From assembly GCF_964355755.1 (NCBI RefSeq), contig NC_092674.1:18920501-18984500 (forward strand): a DNA stretch of 64,000 bases, in the 5' to 3' direction. A model generated the notes under the pieces. That model made no database searches. It was not told where the DNA came from and saw only the letters and a list, made by a program, of their open reading frames with translations. Numbering within the stretch: position 1 is the first letter of the stretch; each line of letters opens with the position of its first letter. The DNA is from Antedon mediterranea. Taxonomy: Eukaryota > Echinodermata > Crinoidea > Comatulida > Antedonidae. Made by a program: the position numbers and the translations under genes. Below are positions 10,826 through 20,285 of the stretch, piece by piece.

Positions 10826-11791
10826 ATGGTCGACGTTGTTGATAACGAAGTAATTTTAAATGAGCCCGTCAATCCTCACCCCGTGCCCCACCTAAGACAA
10901 ACCGATTTCCTTCCCAAAAGATATGACGGTTCCATAACCGATCACGACCAATGTAGTGCACATTACTTATCGTTTACCGACTACCTTGAGGCCCACACGT
11001 TAGAAAACCCTGTAAACAATGCCCAATTAATTAATGTAATAAGTATTTTTAAACGTAGCCTTCAGGGCCAAGCTAGACTCTGGATTGAGGGAAAGCAGTT
11101 CGATTCACTAGAATCCTTAAAAACCCAATTCATCAACAGGTTTAGTAAAAACAAATCAATCTATGCGCACATAAGAGAATACGATTCAATTACATACACC
11201 ACTGGCGACAACGCCGAAAAGCACTTAACCAAAATCAAACAAGCCGCAGACAGAATTGGATACGCTGACCAGCAGATAAAGAATAAATTTATTTCGACCC
11301 TTCCACCAAAATGTAGAGCAGCTGTAGCCATGTCCACCCCAATCGATTCCACTATTGAAAATATTGTAAATAGCACACAAAATTACCTTGACCTTTCCGT
11401 AGATGATGCCACACGGGAAGTTTCATTCAATATCAATAAGGAAACAGATAGGCCTAATAGTCTCGAATCGCTCCAACATGAGATAAATTCTCTCAAGTTA
11501 GACATGGCCACAACAAAACGATCCCTTAATGATGATACTCGACGCTCACGTTCCCCCACCCGAAATTATATCCCAAGACGAAACCGAAGCCCAAGCCCAT
11601 ACAAACCCCGATTCCAGACCCCACCGACCCCAAGATATAGACAACCTCCCCCAACCTGTTATTACTGCGGGAAACCAGGCCACATAGCAAGGCACTGCCG
11701 ACAACAAAACCGCTCTTACGGAAACTATCCCCCGCCATACCCATACCAACAGTCAAACAATTACTACCCTAGCCACCAGCAGGATTTTTAA
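10826..11791 (+). CDS. gag: Gag of the Ty3/gypsy element
   Basis: 321 residues from an ATG that is the first in frame after the leader. It forms the particle core and binds the element RNA. The N-terminal two thirds have the retrotransposon-gag capsid pattern, including QGQARLWIEG and FINRFS. A basic Arg/Pro/Ser-rich segment follows (about 230-270), then one zinc knuckle C278-x2-C281-x4-H286-x4-C291 (CYYCGKPGHIARHC). A Tyr/Pro/Gln-rich tail ends at TAA 11789-11791 within a T5A5G4 run. Pol is open in the -1 frame across this point. Confidence 0.92.
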   Translation: MVDVVDNEVILNEPVNPHPVPHLRQTDFLPKRYDGSITDHDQCSAHYLSFTDYLEAHTLENPVNNAQLINVISIFKRSLQGQARLWIEGKQFDSLESLKTQFINRFSKNKSIYAHIREYDSITYTTGDNAEKHLTKIKQAADRIGYADQQIKNKFISTLPPKCRAAVAMSTPIDSTIENIVNSTQNYLDLSVDDATREVSFNINKETDRPNSLESLQHEINSLKLDMATTKRSLNDDTRRSRSPTRNYIPRRNRSPSPYKPRFQTPPTPRYRQPPPTCYYCGKPGHIARHCRQQNRSYGNYPPPYPYQQSNNYYPSHQQDF

Positions 11792-14700
11792 AAAGGGGAC
11801 TAGATGCCGCCTATAATCTGGCCCCCCATACTAAATACGACAATTTTAAGGCAAAATACTTAGGAAATTCAGATAATATTGATTTGTTACTTAACGACAG
11901 AAATTACGTTAAAGGAAATTTACCAGATGGTAGAAATGTTTTAACTTTATTTGACAGTGGTTCAACTAGAACTATAATCTCACAATCGTACGTTAATTCC
12001 TCACTTTATTTATCGCGTTTAAAGCCAGTTAAAGTGAACACAACCAAATTTCGATTAGGTAACGGTGACTTCTTATATGCCAACCACTTAGTGCAATTCG
12101 AATTATTTATCCAAGGACACAAATTTAAAATTTCAGCATTAATCGTTAAAAATTTGACAGGTATTGACCTGATACTTGGAACCGAAACATTGTCTGAACT
12201 CGACGGTACTTTAAATTTTAAGGAAAACACATTTCGCATTAGACCAAAGATTTTTAGCTTTCGTCCAGTACACAAGATTTTTCTTAAACCCGGTGATACT
12301 AAAACAGTTAAATTAAAAGGAAGGGTTCCCGCCTTTGTACGCAATTCCGATGTTGTTCTACATGCAACCACCCATATTTCAAAACTTTGTCCATCAGATA
12401 TGTTAGTAAAATTACACAGAGGAGAAACCAACATTGATATCACTAACAACACAAACAGAAACGTATCTCTAAATACACATCAACCTATCGCGAGCCTTCA
12501 CTTAACCAACCTTGTAACAGTTACTAACGACCTACCAATTGATAGAATAAAGTTGACCAATGACAACGCAAATAAGTACCCACATTTAGAACGTACAGAC
12601 CCATTGCTATCTTTAACCGAGGAAGAAATAATTAGAAAACAAGTTGATTTAACAGACAGCGTTTTAACACATAGAGAAAAAGAAGATTTGTATAAAACCT
12701 TACAACAAAACAGAAACGCATTTTCACTTTATGGTGAACTATCTAGCTGCCCAAACTTCAAAGCCGACATACACCTCTCTGACGATGAACCATTTTTTAT
12801 TCGCCCATACTTCGCGACAGACAAAGACAAAAATGTTATTGAGGCCGAATTGAACAAATTAGTCAAACTAGGAATCTTAGCAGTAGGACACCAATCGTAT
12901 ACTTCCCCTGTCCTTCTTGTTTCAAAGAAAAATTCAAAAGATAAAAGAGTTGTCACAGACTTCCGCTATCTAAATTCCAGGATAAAACGTATTAATCACC
13001 CATTCCCATTATTAGCCGAAACTTTGAAAACAATAGGTAACGCTAATGCACAGATTCTTAGCGTAATTGATTTGAAATCAGCGTTCCACTGTGTACCATT
13101 AGCCGAACATGCCCAACAATATACAGGTATAGCTTCATATCATGGTGGAAAACATTATTATTATAAGAGATTAGCACAAGGATTAAACGTTTCACCAGGT
13201 ATATTTCAAGCAAAGATTGACGAAATTTTAAATGAAATCCCAAATTCTAGAGAATTCTGTATCGCCCATCATGATGATATCATTTTATTTAGCCAAGACA
13301 AATTTGCTCATAAGCAGCACCTTGTTTCCGTTTTACAAGCCCTACAATTAAATGGTTTTAGAATTTGCCCAAAGAAATGTAAGTTATTCAAGAATAAAGT
13401 GCAATATATGGGACACACCATCCTGATTAATTCTTCAGGACACGCATGTATCACACCATTAGGCGACAGGTGTGCAGCTATCCGAAATTTGCCAGTCCCA
13501 CGAACCCATAAAGAAACTAAACGATTTATTGGTGCAGTAAATTATGTATCCCATTTTTTCCCTCAAATACAATCAATTTTACGTCCGTTACACACACTCG
13601 CAAGCAAACGCCGAAAATTTGTTTGGTCTACTGACCACCAGAAAGCATTTGACGAAATTAAACAATTAATGGTTAAACCACCTACTCTTCAAATGCCTAG
13701 AAAAGAAGGTAGATTTACGCTATATAGCGACACTTCAAGAACCGCAACAGGTTCATATTTAACACAAACAGTAAACGATAAAGAACACATAATAGGTTAT
13801 TATTCCAAAATCTTACCACAAGCCTGTCAACGATATAGCGTCACAGAATTAGAGTTATTTGGACTTTACATTAACGTTTCAGCATTTCGACACTTACTAA
13901 AGGGTTGCGAATTTGATGCATTCGTAGACCACTCAGCAATTGTACAAATTTGGAATTCAAAAGATCAGCCATGTACACCCCGTTTACAGAAACTAATATT
14001 ACGATTGTCCGGATACATTTTCCAAATTGGTTATAAGAAAGGAACTGAATTAGTTTTAGCAGATTTCCTCTCCCGAGCCCCTCGTGATGACGATTCCGAA
14101 ATTGATCAAGTTGTACCCATTGCATTTAATATTACAGAGACTGCATCTCTTAACCCGATTACAAACACATCTACTAGCAGACCAGTAACAAGGTCATACG
14201 CCAAGAAAATGGGAATAAATATACCTGACCTACATAAACCCAAACCCAAACAAACGCCTGTCATTAATCAAAACCCAGTGACAACAAACACGCGACCTAC
14301 ACCTCAACCTTCCACTACACCACAGATAATCACGAGACAACAAACAAACGCACATCGATCACCGCCTATCATAACGCCACCTATCGCAACACCACCCCCA
14401 ATACGTAATGTAAACATTCGACAACCTCCAGAGGAACGACTAGTAGACAAAAATAAACAAAGCAAAGACACTACACATCGAAATGTACCAGTTGAATTGT
14501 ATACATCGCCCAAACCACTAGTACCAAACATAACTGAATTTAAGTCAGCACACATCCCAAAACAACAAGACTTAGATAGATTAATGGATGTTATTCAAAG
14601 AAAGATAATTAGAGATTATAACCTCCCAGTAGATGTTAAACAATTACGTGTTGAACAAGAAACTTCACCATTTTTTAAGCCAGTTTACGATTATTTAGTT

Positions 14701-16497
14701 CATGATATCCTTCCAGCTGATAAGAAAGCAGCTCGTGCAGTTCAGAATAAGTCAGAGCAGTACATATTGTGCAACGGTTTACTATTCCGTTTATTTTTCC
14801 AAGATAAAGGTGGAGAATTTGTATTGCAATTAGCTGTTCCTGAAAACTTAGCAGAGACTGTTATTTCTCAGTATCACGACAATTTGTTAAGTAGCCACCA
14901 AGGTACGATGCGTACTTACCTTACTATTAGGAAATTATTTTACATGCCTCTTATGTTCGAGAAAGTCAACAATTATACCCAAGCGTGTCTTAGATGTCAA
15001 CAATTTCGTCCCAAAACCGATAAATTACGTCCTTTACACGATCGAGTACCAGCAACTTACCGTCCCTTTCATACACTCAGTCTAGATTTTAAGAGTATGC
15101 CAACATCGCCTTCAGGTTTTAAACATATTATGGTAGTATGTGATGAGATAACTAGATTTTTGATTTGTGTACCTTTGAAATCCATTGATGCCGAAACAAT
15201 TTGTGAAGCACTAATTCAAAAGGTCATCAGTATTTTTGGACCCCCATCTCGTCTTATTTCAGATGCAGCAACCTCCCTTACAGGAAAATTATTAACACTA
15301 TTATGTAACACCCTTAATATTGATAGGAAAATCATCAGCGTCCACAATCACGGTAGTTTACAAGTTGAACGTCATATCCGCACCGTATCGGACCTGTTAA
15401 AAGTGAACCTTAACCAATTCGGAACAGATTGGGTTAGATTTGTATCAACAACATGTTATGCCTATAACTCGTTTTCATCCCCACATCTAGGAAACCACTC
15501 CCCTTACGAATTAGTTTTTGGCCGCCAACCTCCAAGTTTGACCTCATTAGCATTTAACCCTATTTCAGGATTGTCTCATTCCTATGAAGAATACTTTGAA
15601 CATCTCAAGAAGAAATTTCAAAACATTTCACAGACAATGCTACAATTACAGCGAACACAACAAAACGTCCAAAACTCAAAAATTTCCCAACGCTTAGAAA
15701 AATGTCCAATTTACTCAGTAGGACAACTCGTATATTTATACAAGCCAACATCATCATCACTAACGGCAAATTCAAAGAAAATCGCCGCAGAATGGGTCGG
15801 ACCATTAGTGATCCATGAAGTACTAGACAGAACACACTACATCCTAGCGACGATTAAAGGAGAAATACTTCGCGACGTATTCAATTATAACAGACTGAAA
15901 CCCTGTTTTATGAGAACACCCAAAGAACGCAAAAATTTTACACATCTCCAAAAACTTAAACAATTGTTGAATGAACCCACCGATGATAATAACGATAAAA
16001 TCCAAAACACCATTAATGTAGTAAATGACGAAACCAATGTTGAATTTGTAGACGAACATGATAGGACACCCACCCAATTGCAATCAGATACCCTTACACA
16101 TCCAACTAAAGTAGAACCCCTTAACTTTCAACCTTACATTGACTGTGTAGAGAATAACATGGGATTAGCAGCCCCATTCCAAATGAAAGAAGAACAAATC
16201 AAGGAACAAACTAATCTAATTATGACAGCACCTAATGATTCAATTATGACATTAAACCGAGGTAGATTTAAAGCAGGACATTTCCAAGTTTTAGTTTCGT
16301 ATTCTAAACCGACTTCAGCCAAACGCAACACTGATGAAACAAAACACGAATCTAATGATCGCCAATTTTGGTGGAATATTGACAGATATAACGATACAGA
16401 TAAATTGATTAAAGAGATCATTAATGATAAACAGATACCGATAAGTGGATCGCCAAAACGATTCATAAAACGTTTGTATAATGCAACGAATTACTGA
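11773..16497 (+). CDS. pol: Pol polyprotein (protease-RT-RNase H-integrase)
   Basis: Open from 11773 in the -1 frame relative to gag; no ATG is needed if made by frameshifting. Numbering here starts at codon 11884 (1537 residues). Aspartic protease: D24-S-G. Reverse transcriptase: catalytic D396 in VIDLKSAF, LAQGLNVSPGIFQ, then H462-H463-D464-D465, where Tyr is usual before xDD. RNase H follows (TLYSDTSRTATG, ELELFGLY, FVDHSAI). A Pro/Thr-rich linker of about 100 residues precedes integrase. Integrase has an HHCC finger (CLRCQQF) and DDE residues D1068, D1127, E1162. A GPY/F-like module (WVGPLVIHEVLD, YNRLKPCF) and a tail of about 180 residues end the protein. The protein cuts, copies and inserts the element. 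Confidence 0.93.
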   Translation, partial: PPAGFLKRGLDAAYNLAPHTKYDNFKAKYLGNSDNIDLLLNDRNYVKGNLPDGRNVLTLFDSGSTRTIISQSYVNSSLYLSRLKPVKVNTTKFRLGNGDFLYANHLVQFELFIQGHKFKISALIVKNLTGIDLILGTETLSELDGTLNFKENTFRIRPKIFSFRPVHKIFLKPGDTKTVKLKGRVPAFVRNSDVVLHATTHISKLCPSDMLVKLHRGETNIDITNNTNRNVSLNTHQPIASLHLTNLVTVTNDLPIDRIKLTNDNANKYPHLERTDPLLSLTEEEIIRKQVDLTDSVLTHREKEDLYKTLQQNRNAFSLYGELSSCPNFKADIHLSDDEPFFIRPYFATDKDKNVIEAELNKLVKLGILAVGHQSYTSPVLLVSKKNSKDKRVVTDFRYLNSRIKRINHPFPLLAETLKTIGNANAQILSVIDLKSAFHCVPLAEHAQQYTGIASYHGGKHYYYKRLAQGLNVSPGIFQAKIDEILNEIPNSREFCIAHHDDIILFSQDKFAHKQHLVSVLQALQLNGFRICPKKCKLFKNKVQYMGHTILINSSGHACITPLGDRCAAIRNLPVPRTHKETKRFIGAVNYVSHFFPQIQSILRPLHTLASKRRKFVWSTDHQKAFDEIKQLMVKPPTLQMPRKEGRFTLYSDTSRTATGSYLTQTVNDKEHIIGYYSKILPQACQRYSVTELELFGLYINVSAFRHLLKGCEFDAFVDHSAIVQIWNSKDQPCTPRLQKLILRLSGYIFQIGYKKGTELVLADFLSRAPRDDDSEIDQVVPIAFNITETASLNPITNTSTSRPVTRSYAKKMGINIPDLHKPKPKQTPVINQNPVTTNTRPTPQPSTTPQIITRQQTNAHRSPPIITPPIATPPPIRNVNIRQPPEERLVDKNKQSKDTTHRNVPVELYTSPKPLVPNITEFKSAHIPKQQDLDRLMDVIQRKIIRDYNLPVDVKQLRVEQETSPFFKPVYDYLVHDILPADKKAARAVQNKSEQYILCNGLLFRLFFQDKGGEFVLQLAVPENLAETVISQYHDNLLSSHQGTMRTYLTIRKLFYMPLMFEKVNNYTQACLRCQQFRPKTDKLRPLHDRVPATYRPFHTLSLDFKSMPTSPSGFKHIMVVCDEITRFLICVPLKSIDAETICEALIQKVISIFGPPSRLISDAATSLTGKLLTLLCNTLNIDRKIISVHNHGSLQVERHIRTVSDLLKVNLNQFGTDWVRFVSTTCYAYNSFSSPHLGNHSPYELVFGRQPPSLTSLAFNPISGLSHSYEEYFEHLKKKFQNISQTMLQLQRTQQNVQNSKISQRLEKCPIYSVGQLVYLYKPTSSSLTANSKKIAAEWVGPLVIHEVLDRTHYILATIKGEILRDVFNYNRLKPCFMRTPKERKNFTHLQKLKQLLNEPTDDNNDKIQNTINVVNDETNVEFVDEHDRTPTQLQSDTLTHPTKVEPLNFQPYIDCVENNMGLAAPFQMKEEQIKEQTNLIMTAPNDSIMTLNRGRFKAGHFQVLVSYSKPTSAKRNTDETKHESNDRQFWWNIDRYNDTDKLIKEIINDKQIPISGSPKRFIKRLYNATNY

Positions 16498-17430
16498 TTT
16501 AATTTTTTTGCAAGATTATTTTTAAATTACGACATTTGCTAAATTAATGATAGCATAGTCTACGTATTTTTGATGAGATTTGTTAAGTAATGATGTGATT
16601 TCAGTTAAAAGAGAATTGAATTTATGATTAAGTATTGATTTTGTAACGAGTTTGATAATGATTAATTTTGAATTTTGAATGATCGATATATTGAGATATT
16701 GAAAAGAACGACAATCATTTTGTAACAAATATTTTGTTTAACCTTTGAGTCGTTAATCTCAAGCATTAATTAATTGATATACAATAACAGGAGATTTTCT
16801 TAGTACTTTTAATTGTAATTTTTTTAACATTGAGTACAAAAGTCGAATTTGCCGACCGATTGAAATCGTAATTACCTGTAAATATAAATGCTTAAATCGA
16901 TAAAGTTGTGACGATAACGATATATTGTGGATAAGTTTGTGTCAACGGGACACACACATTTGTTTCTTTAAAGTTTTAAGTGATTGAGTTTGATATTTTG
17001 ATTCTAGGCTAATCAGCCACAGTTTCTTGAGTTTTATGTTTCGATTTGATTGATTTATATTTGAAGGCCATTAGAACGCGATAAGTTGTCGCGCTATTTG
17101 ATATATATTCATTGTACATATTCTTTAAGTTCTTTAAATTTGACCAATTGACGTTTGATTAACGCTCGAGGGAGGAGTAGAGCCAATTACGAGCTATATA
17201 TATAAACAACCGGATGGGCAGACTATAAATAAGTCGCACGAGCGTATCAAATATACAGTATTTACTGTCGAATTATAAGTTAATTTACTTTTGTGAGATT
17301 GTTATAATAGTTGAACTTAAAATTTTATTGTTTGAGTTTTATATTGTTTATTTAGTTTAATATTGTTTATTTTAAATACATTTTAATTTTATTTATCGTA
17401 ATTTTAGTCAATTCCAAATTTCCCCCTAAA
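16498..17430 (+). other. Noncoding interval between pol and ORF3
   Basis: About 930 bp without a plausible sense ORF, strongly AT-rich, with a more structured block at 17190-17290. It is long for a gypsy element. It may hold a promoter or splice acceptor for ORF3. Confidence 0.6.
17224..17231 (+). promoter_or_regulatory. TATA-like element upstream of ORF3
   Basis: TATAAATA in the context GACTATAAATAAGTCGCACG, about 200 bp before the ORF3 ATG. Being inside the element body, it could start a separate ORF3 transcript. No transcription evidence; in AT-rich DNA it may be chance. Confidence 0.35.
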
Positions 17431-18315
17431 ATGGAATCCGAAAAGCTTGACCTTACACAGTTATGCTTAAAACACAAAATTCAAATGACGCCCCTGTCCA
17501 CAGAATGTGCCCTTATAAAGAAGATAATCCTTTACCAAAGCGAACAAAACGTAATTCTCCATATTACCAAAACGATGCCATTTACTTTAGATTCCTTGAA
17601 AAGAGTTTTATTATTCCTTTGCGACATCCGTCCAGCAGACCAACTGACAAACCTCAAATTAAATACCCTTTTACACATTGGCAGTTATTTATGTTGTTTC
17701 GACAAAATGTCCTCCCCCATTATAGATTACATTTGGAAGCATAAGAGTGAACCAGCCCTACTTGACTTTTCCACAATCGACCTTTCCATTAATCTAGACG
17801 GCATCGCCACTTGTATACCAAACACACATGAATTTCACAGACAACATATTTATTCTATGACCCTCCTGCTCTTAGCAATTACAAAAGACATCAAAGCCCC
17901 ACAATGCACAGCATTTTTTTCAAGAGTCCGACAACAAACAGGCATCATACCCCAAGACGAATTAAAACCTAGCGAACACTCACCATTTGGATATGTTGTA
18001 ACTAAATATAAGAAAAAACTATATTCGCACATTCGTAACATGCAGTACCTGGAAAATAAATACCAAGATACCCCCTGCCAAATTTGTCAATGTAACCCCG
18101 AAATTAAAAACTTTCATACTGACTGTACAATCAACAAATGCTGCGGAACATTTTTTCACAAAAATTGCCAACAAATATCCCTCAACAAGAAATACCAATG
18201 CTTGAATTGCGGTATGGTATATTTGAATGAGATCCCTTACACAACTACCTACATGTTGGACATACCGTGGAGTGCATTCCGTTTTTATCGATTATTATAT
18301 AAACCCACCGATTGA
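17431..18315 (+). CDS. Accessory ORF3 with C4HC3 RING/PHD-like zinc finger
   Basis: 294 residues from the ATG at 17431, complete, between pol and the 3' LTR; I do not recognise a named family. The C-terminal third has ordered metal ligands: C216-x2-C219-x12-C232-x4-C237-x5-H243-x2-C246-x10-C257-x2-C260. This C4HC3 spacing is typical of PHD or RING-variant fingers. The first 110 residues look helical (LKRVLLFLCDI, LNTLLHIGSYL, IIDYIWKH). By eye this faintly recalls BTB/Skp1-type folds, which is speculation. No signal peptide or membrane segment is clear, so it is not an obvious envelope. A RING-like fold would fit a ubiquitin-ligase role, a PHD-like fold chromatin binding. Confidence 0.8.
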   Translation: MESEKLDLTQLCLKHKIQMTPLSTECALIKKIILYQSEQNVILHITKTMPFTLDSLKRVLLFLCDIRPADQLTNLKLNTLLHIGSYLCCFDKMSSPIIDYIWKHKSEPALLDFSTIDLSINLDGIATCIPNTHEFHRQHIYSMTLLLLAITKDIKAPQCTAFFSRVRQQTGIIPQDELKPSEHSPFGYVVTKYKKKLYSHIRNMQYLENKYQDTPCQICQCNPEIKNFHTDCTINKCCGTFFHKNCQQISLNKKYQCLNCGMVYLNEIPYTTTYMLDIPWSAFRFYRLLYKPTD

Positions 18316-18742
18316 TTTCAATTTATCCTTTATAAAATTTTTTTTTCTATTTCAAATAATTAACGGGAGTCGACTTCTTGACCGATGTTTTTTAGGGAAA
18401 CCCAACCGTTGTGATGTTTATATTTCGGTAATCCGAGTGTAGCATGCCTCCAAAGCAACGGACCCACAATTATGTCGATCTTGAAGAACACTTTTGTTTT
18501 TTTTATATACATTTTTTGTTTTAAATTTTATATAAATTCCGGAATTTTTATACCAAATTCAATTTTAATTTCATTTTTTAAAGAGAGAGAAGAGAGAGAG
18601 TGAAAGTGATAAGGTTACACTTCAGAGTCAATGGTTTTGGCTAACTCAATTTTTGCTTATATGTATAATAATGTTTTTTTCTTTTATATAACTTTAATTT
18701 TGCATGCCACTATTATAACCATTTTTATATGTTAAATAGATT

Positions 18743-18768
18743 AGAAAAAAAAAAGGGAAACAGAGGGA
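18743..18768 (+). other. Polypurine tract
   Basis: A purine run ending GGGAAACAGAGGGA lies directly before the 3' LTR TGTGAT, with a single C at 18761. It is the expected plus-strand primer. Confidence 0.8.
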
Positions 18769-19380
18769 TGTGATATAAAGATATACTTTTATATTTAAGA
18801 AATTGACCTTTGTATCGGAATTCAGATAGGTTCACAAAGTTGACCCAGAAAGTCCGAAGGAGAGTTTGTCCAGATGTTTTAATGACCATTTAGTTTATAA
18901 TAGAATCCCTAAAGAAAACACTTAGCTTAACTTTGCGACCGTTCCCATCGTAAAACAATTAGATTCTGACAGTTTTAAGCAGAGATTTGACAGGGCCAAT
19001 TCATCATTGTAACCTCCCCAGATAAGATCAATCACTCCCACTTAAACACCCCTGGATCAACTTAGGACCAATCGTTACCCTCACAGATTACGTAGTGACA
19101 TATGCAAATGAACTGAGCCAATATACTCCCAAGTTTCAGAAGGGCCCAGACACATCTTACAACCACGCCACGGAACACACACCTTACAACCACTTCTCCA
19201 GAAGCAGACCTACACACACCACACCTCACTGACAGCATCATTGAATGTCCGTTCCTTATGTATACTTATAGTTGTATATTGTACTGAAGTATTATACAGA
19301 ATAAATAATATATGTGTTACGACAGTCAAGCGAGTAAGAGTCCTTCATTAGTACCTCAACAACCCAAACATTATATTACA
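18769..19380 (+). repeat. 3' LTR
   Basis: 612 bp, the same length and, on reading, the same sequence as 9497-10108. It is followed by the TTAC target duplication. Confidence 0.95.
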
Positions 19381-20285
19381 TTACCCACGTGTTTTCATCA
19401 TTATTTCCACTGTATATAGGCCTAGATCTCAGCCCTACAATTATGACAAAATTTGCCGTAAATAAAACATACCTCAGCATTTATTTAAGAAAAAAATATA
19501 GTAAAGCCAAATTTCTGTTTCTATTGTTTTTATTTTGTAGTAAAAAACATTTTCCCCAGGCTCTTGTGTTACGAAAATAAAGCAGGCCTCGTAATGATGA
19601 AGAAAACAATGATTGTGATTAGTCTATCCAGTCCAGTCAAAGATATATATTCTTTAGTTCAGTCGGTTGAAAATAACCCTTAACTTGCTAATAAAAGGGA
19701 CACAGCTCCCCTTGTTTGTTTACTGATTTTTTAGGAGTTAGGGGGTTTTCAGCATTAAACTTGTCCAGTCTAGTCTGCCTTGATGAATGAGTGACTTGAT
19801 GTCCCACGCTAGTTTTTAGCTTGAATGAAATGCGTGAATGGCTCTAGGCCTAGCTAGGCCTAAAAGCGGATGTGATCGTAGTCCCTATGTTTAAATACAA
19901 GGTGCATGTATTTATGTCATTTGTTAGAAAATATAATGGTAATCAGTTGATAATAGTTTGTAGCCTTTGTAACAGTTGTATTTGTAGTGTAGTTAGGCCT
20001 TATTTATTCTGGCCTTTTTGTTATTGAAATCCATCTCACACATTGACGATACAAGATGTCAGCCTAGGTCAAACCTTGTTTCGCGTCATAACAGGAAACG
20101 TTCTGATTGGATACAACGTTGACTTACAGTAGCGTCGTACGCTAAAACGGTACTATCAACCGTTTTCCACTACAACGCTACAACCGTTGTACGACGCGTT
20201 GTACGCTAATCCCCAACTGTTCAGACACACATTCTTTTAGCGTCGTACGCTAAAACGGTCTAACGCCATGGGTCTGAACAGGGCC

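Larger units (their letters stand above)
9497..19380 (+). mobile_element. Full-length Ty3/gypsy LTR retrotransposon
   Basis: 9,884 bp with two 612-bp LTRs, TG...CA ends and a 4-bp target duplication TTAC (9493-9496 and 19381-19384). Order: LTR, primer-binding site, leader, gag, pol (protease, reverse transcriptase, RNase H, integrase with GPY/F-like C-terminus), about 930 bp of noncoding sequence, a third ORF with a zinc finger, polypurine tract, LTR. RT before integrase places it in Ty3/gypsy. All three ORFs are open and the LTRs read as identical, so insertion was recent. It sits antisense to VWA8. Confidence 0.95.
9323..20285. mobile_element. PIF/Harbinger-like element interrupted by an LTR retrotransposon
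   Basis: The left end GGCCCTGTTCAGACCCATGG is the exact inverse of the right end CCATGGGTCTGAACAGGGCC. It is flanked by TTA on both sides (9320-9322 and 20286-20288), as in PIF/Harbinger insertions with 3-bp TWA targets. Subterminal copies of GTTCAGAC and of GCGTACGAT/CGTCGTACGCTAAAACGG occur at both ends. Without the retrotransposon it is about 1.08 kb and has no transposase frame, so it is non-autonomous. The family name rests on the target-site length and TIR form only. Confidence 0.8.

Noticed and set aside
12006-12452. 148-codon minus-strand ORF within pol
   Set aside because: Shadow of the sense pol frame, with no independent motifs.
17431-18315. ORF3 as an envelope gene
   Set aside because: No signal peptide, transmembrane helix or fusion-type segment can be seen; the Cys/His pattern is of an intracellular zinc finger.
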